A stretch of DNA of 14,801 bases from UBA288 sp964461885 (GCA_964461885.1 CAYWVY010000054.1:1-14801), one strand, 5' to 3'. Shown: positions 7,624 through 14,742, counted from the first letter of the stretch. Notes: generated by a model not told the origin, from the letters alone. A program made the numbers and translations.

Positions 7624-7821
7624 ATGAGACGAAGCCTCCAGGAGATCGTCTGCTGCCCGGTCTGCCACGGCGATCTCGATCTCACCGTGACCGCCGAAGA
7701 CGAGAGCGGCGAGGTAGTAGAGGGGCTGTTCAGGTGCCGGGCGTGTGCCGTCGATTACCCGATCGAAGATGGTATCCCAAACCTCCTGCCGCCCGCGAGC
7801 GGCGACCCCGCGGAGGGATGA
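7624..7821 (+). CDS. Trm112-family zinc-ribbon protein (methyltransferase activator)
   Basis: This is a stand-alone 65-residue protein. It has a CPVC pair (C11, C14), a CRAC pair (C38, C41) and the typical ending YPIEDGIPNLLP. Trm112-like proteins bind zinc and serve as an obligate partner that stabilises and activates several SAM-dependent methyltransferases acting on tRNA, rRNA or release factors; archaeal Trm112 has several such partners. No methyltransferase is adjacent here. The ATG at 7624 is chosen because the family begins just before the first CxxC. Longer in-frame extensions would overlap purA. It lies 11 bp after the purA stop and is probably cotranscribed with it. YcaR/Trm112-type zinc ribbons are hard to subdivide, so the partners are unknown. 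Confidence 0.85.
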   Translation: MRRSLQEIVCCPVCHGDLDLTVTAEDESGEVVEGLFRCRACAVDYPIEDGIPNLLPPASGDPAEG

Positions 7822-7828
7822 ACCGGTC

Positions 7829-8350
7829 ATGGCCGAGATCCACCTGAACCGATCCGGCATCAACAGTGTGGAAGTCCCGTCGGCTCCGATCGAGGTCGAG
7901 GCGGGGACACTCCTTCGACTGAAACTGATCAACCACGGCGCACCTATCCACCTGACGCTCACCTCGCCGAACGCGCAGCCCTTCACCGACTTCTCCCACC
8001 AGAACGTCTACGTCCGCGACGAGACGCACTTCGACATCCAGATCCGGGAGGATGCGTTCCCTGGCGGTTTCGATCTGACCGTGATCACGGGATACGGCAC
8101 GGTCCGCGCATCGCTGAAAGTGCTCGTGCTTCGGGAGCTGCCCCGCCCCCAGGAGCCGCCGCAGCGTCCGCGGTACCCGGCCCTCGCGCCGCCAGAACGG
8201 ACCCTGCCCCCGGTCGTGCTGCTCTTCGCTGCCGCCGGGCTCGCCCTCTACCTCGTCTGGTGGTTCACCCGCCTGGAGGTGGTCAACTTCGCTGCATTTC
8301 TCCTGCTCCTGGCCGGGATCCTCGTCGGATGGCTGACCCAGCGGTCGTAG
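7829..8350 (+). CDS. Membrane-anchored archaeal protein, DUF7524-like
   Basis: The function is unknown. The 173-residue protein has an N-terminal beta-rich domain (about residues 3-101: HLNRSGINSVEVP, INHGAPIHLTL, VITGYGTVRASLKV). A Pro/Arg-rich linker (about 104-127) follows, then two hydrophobic segments (about 128-146 and 151-169) likely to span the membrane. The layout and the phrases LINHG and VITGYG match a small archaeal family that I recall being listed as DUF7524 in haloarchaea and methanogens; this is from memory. The ATG at 7829 is preferred: GGAGGG (7812-7817) lies 11 bp upstream, and an earlier in-frame ATG (7745) would overlap the Trm112 gene. Its end overlaps cbiB by 22 bp, suggesting coupled translation. 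Confidence 0.75.
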   Translation: MAEIHLNRSGINSVEVPSAPIEVEAGTLLRLKLINHGAPIHLTLTSPNAQPFTDFSHQNVYVRDETHFDIQIREDAFPGGFDLTVITGYGTVRASLKVLVLRELPRPQEPPQRPRYPALAPPERTLPPVVLLFAAAGLALYLVWWFTRLEVVNFAAFLLLLAGILVGWLTQRS

Positions 8351-9258
8351 CCGTCGGGGTTCTTGCCCTCGCGCTCGTCGTCGACCGGCTCCTCGGCGAC
8401 CCGCACTCGCCCTATCACCCGGTCGCCCTGCTCGGCCGGCTGATCGGGTGGTGGGGCCGCCCGTCCCGCTGGCCCGCCCGGCTTCACCGGGTCGTCGGGG
8501 TCCTGGGATTTTTCGGCACGGTTTGCCTCTTCGCGGCTCCCTACCTGGCGGTGGACCTGCTCGCCCCGCCGCTCGTCCTGCTCCTTGCGGGCCCCTTCCT
8601 GCTCAAGTCGTGCTTCGCCTGGCGGGCGCTCGAGGAGCACGCTCGGGCGGTCGAGCGCGCCCTCGTCCGCGACGTCGACGCGGGACGTGCGGCCGCGGGG
8701 CTCCTCGTCTCGCGCAACACGGCGGCCCTCGACGCCGACCACGTCCTCTCCGCCGCCTACGAATCGGTCTCTGAGAACCTGGTCGACTCGGTGACGGCCC
8801 CGCTCATCTACTACGCCGCCTTCGGCCTCGGCGGCGCCGCCGCCTACCGGGCGGCGAACACGATGGACGCGATGCTCGGATACCGCGACGAGCGGGAGTG
8901 GATCGGCTGGGCGCCCGCACGGGCCGACGACATCCTGACGTTCATCCCGGCCCGCATCACCGGCGCTGTCCTGCTGGTCTACTTCGTGCTGATCGGACGG
9001 GGCCGCGCGGCGTGGACCTGCCTGCGCAGGTATCGGCACCGGCGCCCCGGGTTCAACGGCGGCATCCCGATGGCCCTGATCGCGGGGGGCGTCGGCGTCG
9101 CCTTCGAGAAACCGGGGGTGTATGTGATCGGGACTGCCGAACGACCGCTCGCCGAAGCAGGAGCCGAGATCATCAGGGCCGTGCGGGCTGCCTCCGTCGG
9201 CACGGCGCTCCTTGCCGCCGGCGCACTATTTTTATGCGCCGCTCTCGCCAACATGTAA
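8329..9258 (+). CDS. cbiB: Adenosylcobinamide-phosphate synthase (CbiB/CobD)
   Basis: This integral membrane enzyme attaches the aminopropanol(-phosphate) arm to adenosylcobyric acid in cobalamin biosynthesis; methanogens need corrinoids for methyl transfer. The protein is 309 aa. Family motifs are DRLLGDP..PYHPV near the N-terminus (19-31), LVSRNT at 126-131, ESVSENLVDSVTAPL at 145-159, NTMDAMLGYR at 177-186 and FNGGIPMALI at 242-251. Several hydrophobic segments are visible, at about 5-17, 55-75, 77-92, 155-172 and 208-223. The ATG at 8329 lies inside the end of the preceding gene; the N-terminal helix and LLGDP motif follow at the normal distance. Upstream in-frame extension is not needed. 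A TATA-like box for pdxS lies within its 3' end. Confidence 0.92.
   Translation: MADPAVVAVGVLALALVVDRLLGDPHSPYHPVALLGRLIGWWGRPSRWPARLHRVVGVLGFFGTVCLFAAPYLAVDLLAPPLVLLLAGPFLLKSCFAWRALEEHARAVERALVRDVDAGRAAAGLLVSRNTAALDADHVLSAAYESVSENLVDSVTAPLIYYAAFGLGGAAAYRAANTMDAMLGYRDEREWIGWAPARADDILTFIPARITGAVLLVYFVLIGRGRAAWTCLRRYRHRRPGFNGGIPMALIAGGVGVAFEKPGVYVIGTAERPLAEAGAEIIRAVRAASVGTALLAAGALFLCAALANM
9227..9236 (+). promoter_or_regulatory. Probable internal TATA box for pdxST
   Basis: TATTTTTATG is the only AT-run in this GC-rich stretch, and it sits inside the last codons of cbiB. Its centre is about 33 bp before the pdxS ATG, so transcription would begin a few bases ahead of that ATG. No ribosome-binding site precedes pdxS, which agrees with a leaderless transcript. 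Confidence 0.5.
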
Positions 9259-9263
9259 CGCAC

Positions 9264-10160
9264 ATGAAACTCGAGGAGTTGAGGTTCGGGACCGAGCTTG
9301 TCAAGCGCGGCTTCGCCTCTATGCAGAAGGGGGGCGTGATCATGGACGTGGTCAACGCCGACCAGGCACGCATCGCCGAGGAGGCCGGCGCGGTTGCCGT
9401 CATGGCCCTCGAGCGGGTCCCTGCCGAGATCCGGAAGGTGGGGGGCGTGGCCCGGATGGCCGACCCGCAGAAGGTCGCCGAGATCATCGACGCAGTCTCG
9501 ATCCCGGTGATGGGCAAGGTTCGGATCGGGCACTCGGTGGAGGCGCGGATCCTCGAGGCGCTCGGCGTGGACATGATAGACGAGTCGGAGGTCCTGACCC
9601 CTGCCGACGAGGAATACCATATCGATAAGACAGGTTTCACGGTTCCGTTTGTCTGCGGCGCCCGGAACCTCGGCGAAGGCCTCCGCCGGATCAACGAGGG
9701 AGCCGCTATGATCCGTACCAAGGGCGAGGCCGGCACGGGCAACGTGGTCGAGGCCGTCCGGCATATGCGCGCCATCATGGGCGAGATCCGGCAGCTCACG
9801 GGGATGGACGCACAGGAGCGGGCAGAGCGGGCCCGAACGATCGAGGCCCCGGTCGCGCTCGTGGACGAATGCGCGCGCATGGGGCGCCTTCCCGTCGTCA
9901 ACTTCTCGGCCGGAGGGATCGCGACCCCGGCCGATGCGGCCCTTATGATGCACCTCGGCGCCGACGGCGTCTTTGTCGGCTCAGGCATCTTCCTCTCGGA
10001 GCAGCCCGAACGGATGGCGAAGGCGATCGTCGACGCGGTCGATCACCACGATGACCCCGCCCGTCTCGCCGAGATCTCGAAGGGGCTCGGCTCGGCCATG
10101 CGCGGCCTCGACATCCACACCCTGCCCGAGAGCGAGGTGCTCCGGTTCCGTGGGCGCTGA
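9264..10160 (+). CDS. pdxS: Pyridoxal 5'-phosphate synthase lyase subunit PdxS
   Basis: PdxS builds PLP from ribose 5-phosphate, glyceraldehyde 3-phosphate and ammonia in the deoxyxylulose-independent route. It forms a dodecamer that receives ammonia from PdxT. The protein is 298 aa, as expected. Catalytic residues align with the family: Asp28 in IMDVV, Lys85 in VMGKVRIGH and Lys153 in RTKGEAGTGNVVEA. GGIATPADAALMM and GVFVGSGIF form the phosphate-binding end of the barrel. The ATG at 9264 begins 5 bp after the cbiB stop and gives the canonical N-terminus (ELRFGTELVKRGFA). The frame is open far upstream through cbiB, but that extension is an antiparallel-frame artefact of high GC. It overlaps pdxT by 11 bp. 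Confidence 0.97.
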   Translation: MKLEELRFGTELVKRGFASMQKGGVIMDVVNADQARIAEEAGAVAVMALERVPAEIRKVGGVARMADPQKVAEIIDAVSIPVMGKVRIGHSVEARILEALGVDMIDESEVLTPADEEYHIDKTGFTVPFVCGARNLGEGLRRINEGAAMIRTKGEAGTGNVVEAVRHMRAIMGEIRQLTGMDAQERAERARTIEAPVALVDECARMGRLPVVNFSAGGIATPADAALMMHLGADGVFVGSGIFLSEQPERMAKAIVDAVDHHDDPARLAEISKGLGSAMRGLDIHTLPESEVLRFRGR

Positions 10161-10740
10161 TCGCGCTCTCCGGATCGGCGTGCTCGCGCTCCAGGGGGAC
10201 GTGGCCGAGCATGTGGCCGCCTTCGAGGCGGCCCTCGACGAACGCCCCGGTGGGCATGCCCCCGTCGTCACGGTACGGCACGCGGACCAGCTGGCCGGGC
10301 TCGACGGCCTCGCCGTGCCGGGCGGCGAGTCGACCACCATCTCCCGGCTGATCGAGAAGAACCGGATGCGCAGTCCCCTCATCGAGTTCGACGGCGGCAT
10401 CTTCGCGACCTGCGCGGGCATGGTCCTGGCCGCCTCGGAGGTCGACGACTCGCGGGTCCGTCCGCTCAACCTCGTGGAGATGACGGTCGCCCGGAACGCC
10501 TTCGGCCGGCAGCGGGAGTCCTTCGAACTGGATCTCTCCGTGGCGGGTCTCGACGTCCCGTTTCACGCGGTCTTCATCCGGGCGCCCGTCGCGACCCGGG
10601 TGGGGCCCGGCGCGGCTGCGATCGCCTCGCTCAACCACGGCGCCGTCGGCGTCCGGCAGGGACGGCACCTCGCCCTCGCCTTTCATCCCGAGCTCGGAAC
10701 CGACCTCCGGCTCCACCATCTCTTTCTCGACGGGCTCTGA
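10150..10740 (+). CDS. pdxT: Pyridoxal 5'-phosphate synthase glutaminase subunit PdxT
   Basis: PdxT is the class-I glutamine amidotransferase that hydrolyses glutamine and channels ammonia to PdxS. From the GTG at 10150 the protein is 196 aa. It opens with IGVLALQGDVAEH, followed by PGGEST at 57-62. The nucleophile Cys88 is in FATCAGM, and the His179/Glu181 pair of the triad is in FHPELGTD. The GTG start is chosen because it gives the normal short N-terminus before IGVLALQGD; no ATG is in frame nearby. The 11-bp overlap with pdxS implies translational coupling and a matched supply of the two subunits. The stop is only 4 bp from the end of the convergent SelB-like gene. Confidence 0.94.
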   Translation: MGADRALRIGVLALQGDVAEHVAAFEAALDERPGGHAPVVTVRHADQLAGLDGLAVPGGESTTISRLIEKNRMRSPLIEFDGGIFATCAGMVLAASEVDDSRVRPLNLVEMTVARNAFGRQRESFELDLSVAGLDVPFHAVFIRAPVATRVGPGAAAIASLNHGAVGVRQGRHLALAFHPELGTDLRLHHLFLDGL

Positions 10741-10744
10741 ACGG

Positions 10745-11731
10745 TCAGTCGAGCACGAGCGTGCCGACCACGCGGAGCCGACCGCCGTCGAGCCAGCAGA
10801 GCAGGACGCGGTCGTCGGGGGGATAGACCAGGGACCGCTCGAGCTCGAGCCGGAGCTGCGGCCGGTGCCAGTCCTGGTCCACGCCGATCCCAAGGATCCG
10901 TGCCGGCAGGAACTGCATCCAGTGGCCGACCGTGAGGACCATCCCCTCTTTGAGCGGTGCCGGCCAGTACTTCACGAGCGTCGCGCGCCCCGACAGGTGC
11001 TCGGATGCGACGAGGTCCGTCTCGGTCGTGAGCACGTCGCCGCGGGCGATCTCTTCGGCCTCGATCCCCTTCAGGGCGAGCCCGACCCGGTCCCCGGCGA
11101 ACGCGGCCGCTGCGTCGTCGTCGTGCCGCTGGATCGACCTGAGCTGGACTGGCTTCCCGCCCGGCAGGAGGCGAAGCGTGTCGTGCCGCCGGACCGCCCC
11201 GCGCACCACGTCCCCGAGCACAACGGTCCCGATCCCCTTGACCGGGAAGGCGTGGTCGACCGGCACCGATCCCGTGGGTTCATCCTTCGTTTCAGTCCGC
11301 AACGCAGAGCGATCCAGCATCTCCTCGCGGAGCGCCACCGGGTCATCCTCGCAGAGCACGTACTCCTCGACCACGGTGCCGCGGATCAGAGGAGCGATCT
11401 CCTCAGGTGTCAGGTAGTTCCTCAGGATCAGGAACCCATCTTGGATGCCCATGCAGTCAAGCATCAGCACCTGCTCGCCAAACTGCGCCGTGACCGCGTC
11501 CACGACCAGTATGGCCGCGTCGGCCGGCGAGACGGCGTAGAAGAGCGAAGCGAGCCGCTCGGGGTAACGTGTGGGTTCGAGGAACGTGACCGTGACCTCG
11601 CCCTTCTTGAGGTTGTATAGCGTGATGTCGCTCGCGGTTCCGGCCTTCCCCAGGTCCTTCGCATACCCGGCCGGCGCCAGGACCGCCACGTTCAGGTTCG
11701 GCATCGGTACATGAATGGTGCCCCGTGCCAT
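10745..11731 (-). CDS. SelB/EF-Tu-like translation factor paralog with degenerate G domain (aSelBL type)
   Basis: The 328 residues follow the layout of a SelB/EF-Tu-type factor. A Rossmann-like N-terminal domain (about 10-150) is followed by a clear EF-Tu domain II (about 156-233: PVDHAFPVKGIGTVVLGDV...GDRVGLALKGIEAEEIARGDVL) and a domain III-like end. That domain II is closest in style to SelB/EFSec. The G domain, however, lacks the GHVDHGKT P-loop (here APAGYAKDLGKAGTASD at 20-35), a DxxGH switch motif and NKxD. GTP binding is therefore unlikely. This matches an archaeal family described as SelB-like proteins (aSelBL) in organisms without a selenocysteine role; its function is unknown. Start: ATG at 11731, or the in-frame ATG at 11704 (MPNLNVAVLAP), which is equally plausible. 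It lies 13 bp after the ABC1-kinase stop, so it is probably cotranscribed. Confidence 0.8.
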   Translation of the reverse strand: MARGTIHVPMPNLNVAVLAPAGYAKDLGKAGTASDITLYNLKKGEVTVTFLEPTRYPERLASLFYAVSPADAAILVVDAVTAQFGEQVLMLDCMGIQDGFLILRNYLTPEEIAPLIRGTVVEEYVLCEDDPVALREEMLDRSALRTETKDEPTGSVPVDHAFPVKGIGTVVLGDVVRGAVRRHDTLRLLPGGKPVQLRSIQRHDDDAAAAFAGDRVGLALKGIEAEEIARGDVLTTETDLVASEHLSGRATLVKYWPAPLKEGMVLTVGHWMQFLPARILGIGVDQDWHRPQLRLELERSLVYPPDDRVLLCWLDGGRLRVVGTLVLD

Positions 11732-11744
11732 TCAAGCTGACGCA

Positions 11745-13431
11745 TCAGGGCCGGTTGCGGAGCACGTGATAGACGGTGACGAACCCGATCACTGCGGCGC
11801 CGAGATAACGGATGCCGGCGATGACCGTGATGAAGGGCAGGGGGACGGGCGCGCTGTCGAGCACGAGCGACGAGCCCACCACGATCGCGGACACCACCAT
11901 CCCGATCAGGACCTTGTCTCCCACCTGGTCGAGCATCGTCTCGATCCGGCGGAAGTCGTCGTTGATCAGATCGATCTCCACCGGGCCCTGGCTGAACCGG
12001 CGGGCGGCGTCCCTGATTGCGCCGGGGCAGGGCGATCGTATCCACCGTCGCGTCGCGAAGCCCCCGGACTGCATCGACCGCCTGGTCGACTGAGAGCAGC
12101 TCGCGCCGAACCGCATCGCGCAGGTACGGCTCAACCCGCTCGGTGAACCGGAAGCGGGGGGGTCGAGGGTGCGCCCGAGATCGATCTCCATCACCAGGAC
12201 CACGACCATGCGCATCAGGGACGAAGGAAGCCGTATCCTGTTCTTCGGGAGCAGGTCGGCGCCATCTCCGAGCAGGCCCCCGGAGTCGAACTGGCGAAAC
12301 GAGAGGTCTCGGTACTCCGTCACGAGCAGGTAGAGTTCGTCCTTGAGGCGATCGGCCTGTTCCGGAGGGACGGCGATGCCGATGGCGTGCAGGCTGTGCA
12401 TGATCGCGTCCACGTCCCGATCGACGGAACCCGCCAGGAGCCCGACGAACGCCCGCCGCTTCTCGGGCCGGAGCACACCCATGATCCCGAAGTCGAGGAG
12501 GATGAGATCGCCCTCCGCGGTGACCAGCAGGTTGCCCGTCTGCGGGTCGGCGTGAAAGAACCCGTCCTCGAAGATCTGGCGTACGTAGGCGGCCAGTCCG
12601 TGCTCGGCCACCTCTCGCCCGGCGATGCCGAGCCGGCGGAGCGCCTCCCGGTCATCGGCACGGACTCCGTAGATTCCTCTCCGTCACCAGGATGCGAGGG
12701 CCCGAGAGGTGCCAGCAGACTCTCGGGACGCGGACGCCCTCGATGTTGCGCATGTTCTCGCGGAGACGGTCAGCGTTCTGGCCGTCACCGACGAAGTCGA
12801 GTTCGCGCCTGATCTGCTCCTCGAACTCGTGGACCATCCCCGTCGGGTTGTACGTGGCGAGGTCCGGGAAGCGCTGCTCCACCTGCGCGGCGACCCGCTT
12901 CAGCATCGCGATGTCAGTCTCGATCGTCTCCGTGATCCCGGGGCGCTGAAGTTTCAGAACGACTGGCGAGCCGTCAGCCAGAACGGCGCCGCGGACCTGC
13001 AGGATCGGGGCGGCGGCGAGCGAAGACGGATCGACCGACAGCAGGCACTCCCCGAGAGCCGGGCACTGCTCGACGATGTACGGCAGCACCTCGGCGAACG
13101 GGACAGGCGGCACGTCGTCCTGGAGGCGCGTGAGCTCGTCGATCAGCCCCGGCGGAAGCAGATCCCGGCTGGCGCTCATCACCTGCCCGAACTTGACGTA
13201 AGTGGGCCCGAGCTCCTCGAGGGCGAGACGGATCCGGGTGTAGACCGGGCCGTGGACCTCGGTCCGCCGCCGCGTACCGAACCGGACGTGGGCCGGTGCC
13301 AGCTCGTCGATCAGGATGCCGAGCCCGTACTTGACCATGATGTCGGCGAGCAGGCCCCACCCGCGAAATCGGATGGGAATGCGCCCTCTTCTTTTCGCCA
13401 ACCATATAAAGCCAGATCTCGTTCCGGCCAC
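11745..13431 (-). pseudogene. ABC1/UbiB-family protein kinase-like gene, broken by three frameshifts
   Basis: Read across frames, this is a full-length ABC1 (AarF/UbiB/ADCK) atypical kinase. It has the KFGQ motif (VKFGQVMSASRDLLP), nucleotide-binding Lys in VVLKLQRPG, RRELDF, HADPQTGN, DFG (LLDFGIMG) and two C-terminal membrane helices (LIGMVVSAIVVGSSLVL and a second ending VYHVLRN). Indels break it at three places. An extra A lies near 12674-12675 (VTER / IYGVRADD). One C is missing in the 7-base C/G run at 12156-12162. An extra A lies at 12017-12018, which restores the frame. The Ala-rich loop, normally AAASIGQVHRA, reads AAAPILQVRGA. The frame opens at GTG 13431, but a TATA box at 13402-13410 suggests a start further in, for example ATG 13338. 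It could be a decaying gene or clustered sequencing errors. Family role: isoprenoid/quinone-lipid related ATPase or kinase. Confidence 0.8.
13402..13411 (-). promoter_or_regulatory. TATA box, near-symmetric, between ABC1-type gene and SGNH hydrolase
   Basis: On the minus strand the sequence reads CTTTATATGG, close to the methanogen consensus TTTATATA. It would place a start site near 13380, inside the upstream end of the ABC1-type reading frame, so the GTG at 13431 could not be the start. Because the box is nearly symmetric (CCATATAAAG on the plus strand), it could instead, or also, serve the divergent hydrolase gene, giving that a leader of about 70 nt. Confidence 0.5.
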
Positions 13432-13504
13432 AGGCCGTTACTCTTAACAACGTAGAAACTGAAATTGTACATACCATTGATCTTCGGATCTTGCGGGGAG
13501 AAGT

Positions 13505-14587
13505 ATGAAAATCAAGCATCTGGGTATCCTCTGCTGCATCGCGGTGCTGGTCTTCTGCGCCTCGGGTGTGCTTGCAGCGAGCGGCACGGTCAAGATCATG
13601 CCCCTCGGCGATTCGATCACGAAGGGGAGCGTCAATACAGCCGAAGAGGCGAAGCACCCGACCTATCGCTACTGGCTCTGGAACGACCTCAAGAAGAACG
13701 GGTACGACGTGGACTTCGTCGGCTCGTGGAAGATGCCGAACTTCCCGAACGTAAGCTTCGACCAGGACAACGAGGGGCACGGCGGATACTCGACCGATGA
13801 GATCCTGCACGGCGTCACGGATCAGCAGTGGGAGCCGGGGTATCTCGCCGAATGGACCCTGGGCTACGACTACGACATGGTGCTGCTCCTGATCGGCATG
13901 AACGATGTGCTGCGCGGCGTCCCCACGAGCGAGACGGCGGCGAACCTCGAGAAGATCATCTTGGTCCTGCGGCAGAAGAACCCGCAGGTCACGATCTTCA
14001 TGGCGACCCTTCCCCCTGCCAGTTATTACCGGCAGCCGCTGATCGACCTCAACCAGGAGATCGTGCGGACCGCTGAGCGCGTCTCCACGCCCGACTCTAT
14101 GGTGATCGTGGTCGACCAGTATTACGGCTACGACGGCGTCGAGGACAACCAGGCGCCGGGCTTTGTTCACCCGGACGAGAGCGGCGAGATAAAGATCGCG
14201 AAGAACTGGTACGACGCGATCACGCCCTATCTCAGTGGGGCGTTGCCGACACCTACACCGACTCCCGTTCCTACGACCGTTCCGACGACGATCCCGACAA
14301 CGGTGGCAACCCCGGAAGTGACCACTCCGGCGATCGCCGCACCGATCGCAACGGGGGTGATTTCGATCGAACCAGCCAGCAGGTTCGGCATCAAGCGCTA
14401 CACTATCGGCGGCATGGCGGGCTCGTCGCGCGGGGGGCTCTCCTCCTCGTCGGGTGGCCGCTCCGCCGTCCCGGGCAGTGGCCTGAGCCGCCTCTCGCCC
14501 GGCGACGTGGCGAACGGCACGAAACCGCCGACCAAGATGTTCGTCCGCTGGTACCCTGCAAACCGCTGGGCCTCGGGCCTGCGCTGA
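13505..14587 (+). CDS. Secreted SGNH/GDSL-family hydrolase with Pro/Thr linker and novel C-terminal tail
   Basis: This is an extracellular esterase-like protein of 360 aa. A signal peptide (positive start, hydrophobic 6-24, likely cleavage after GVLA) leads to an SGNH domain (about 29-245). Block I is MPLGDSITKG with nucleophile Ser37, block II is GHGGYST (Gly94), block III is GMNDV (Asn133) and block V is FVHPDESG with His222. The Asp normally three residues before the His is replaced by Gly219. The overall pattern (HEGH/GGYSTDEI, NWYDAI) resembles carbohydrate-esterase-3-like domains. A Pro/Thr linker (about 248-275), typical of glycosylated surface proteins, is followed by an unrecognised Ser/Gly-rich tail (about 285-360). 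GGGGAG at 13495-13500 precedes the ATG by 4 bp. The substrate is unknown; surface glycan or polysaccharide deacetylation is a guess. Confidence 0.85.
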   Translation: MKIKHLGILCCIAVLVFCASGVLAASGTVKIMPLGDSITKGSVNTAEEAKHPTYRYWLWNDLKKNGYDVDFVGSWKMPNFPNVSFDQDNEGHGGYSTDEILHGVTDQQWEPGYLAEWTLGYDYDMVLLLIGMNDVLRGVPTSETAANLEKIILVLRQKNPQVTIFMATLPPASYYRQPLIDLNQEIVRTAERVSTPDSMVIVVDQYYGYDGVEDNQAPGFVHPDESGEIKIAKNWYDAITPYLSGALPTPTPTPVPTTVPTTIPTTVATPEVTTPAIAAPIATGVISIEPASRFGIKRYTIGGMAGSSRGGLSSSSGGRSAVPGSGLSRLSPGDVANGTKPPTKMFVRWYPANRWASGLR

Positions 14588-14610
14588 TCTCCCCCTTCTT
14601 TAATTTCAGG
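14588..14610 (+). terminator. T-rich tract after the SGNH hydrolase gene
   Basis: CCCCCTTCTTTAATTTC directly follows the stop codon. A pyrimidine/T-rich run in this position is the usual archaeal termination signal. No stable hairpin is needed or seen. Confidence 0.4.
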
Positions 14611-14688
14611 TTCGATCTTTCCGTCAGCACCGAACGGCCCCCCATCTCCTTCTTTCAGATCCGGCGGCCACAGCTTTGGACTCCGGTT

Positions 14689-14722
14689 AAAAAAAGAGCG
14701 TGGTCCACGACCTTTCGGTCAT
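14689..14722 (-). terminator. Terminator for the partial minus-strand gene: GNRA-capped hairpin then T7
   Basis: On the minus strand, ATGACC-GAAA-GGTCGT (14722-14707) folds into a short stem with a GAAA tetraloop, one pair being G-U. It is followed 11 bases later by CTCTTTTTTT (14698-14689). It lies 28 bp past the stop at 14751 and before the convergent hydrolase end. The T7 tract alone is a good archaeal terminator. Confidence 0.55.
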
Positions 14723-14742
14723 CAGTGAATAGAAGATCCTCC

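Noticed and set aside
8898..9263. N-terminal extension of the pdxS frame back through cbiB
   Set aside because: The extension is Arg/Pro-rich out-of-frame cbiB; PdxS families start at the ATG at 9264.
12974..14170. Minus-strand open frame spanning the start of the SGNH gene and the ABC1-type gene
   Set aside because: It crosses a clear intergenic promoter region and two recognisable genes, and its sequence looks like out-of-frame ABC1 and antisense SGNH.
14699..14709. CGTGGTCCACG palindrome
   Set aside because: The arms are separated by one base, so it cannot fold as a hairpin alone; short palindromes of this kind are expected by chance in GC-rich DNA.
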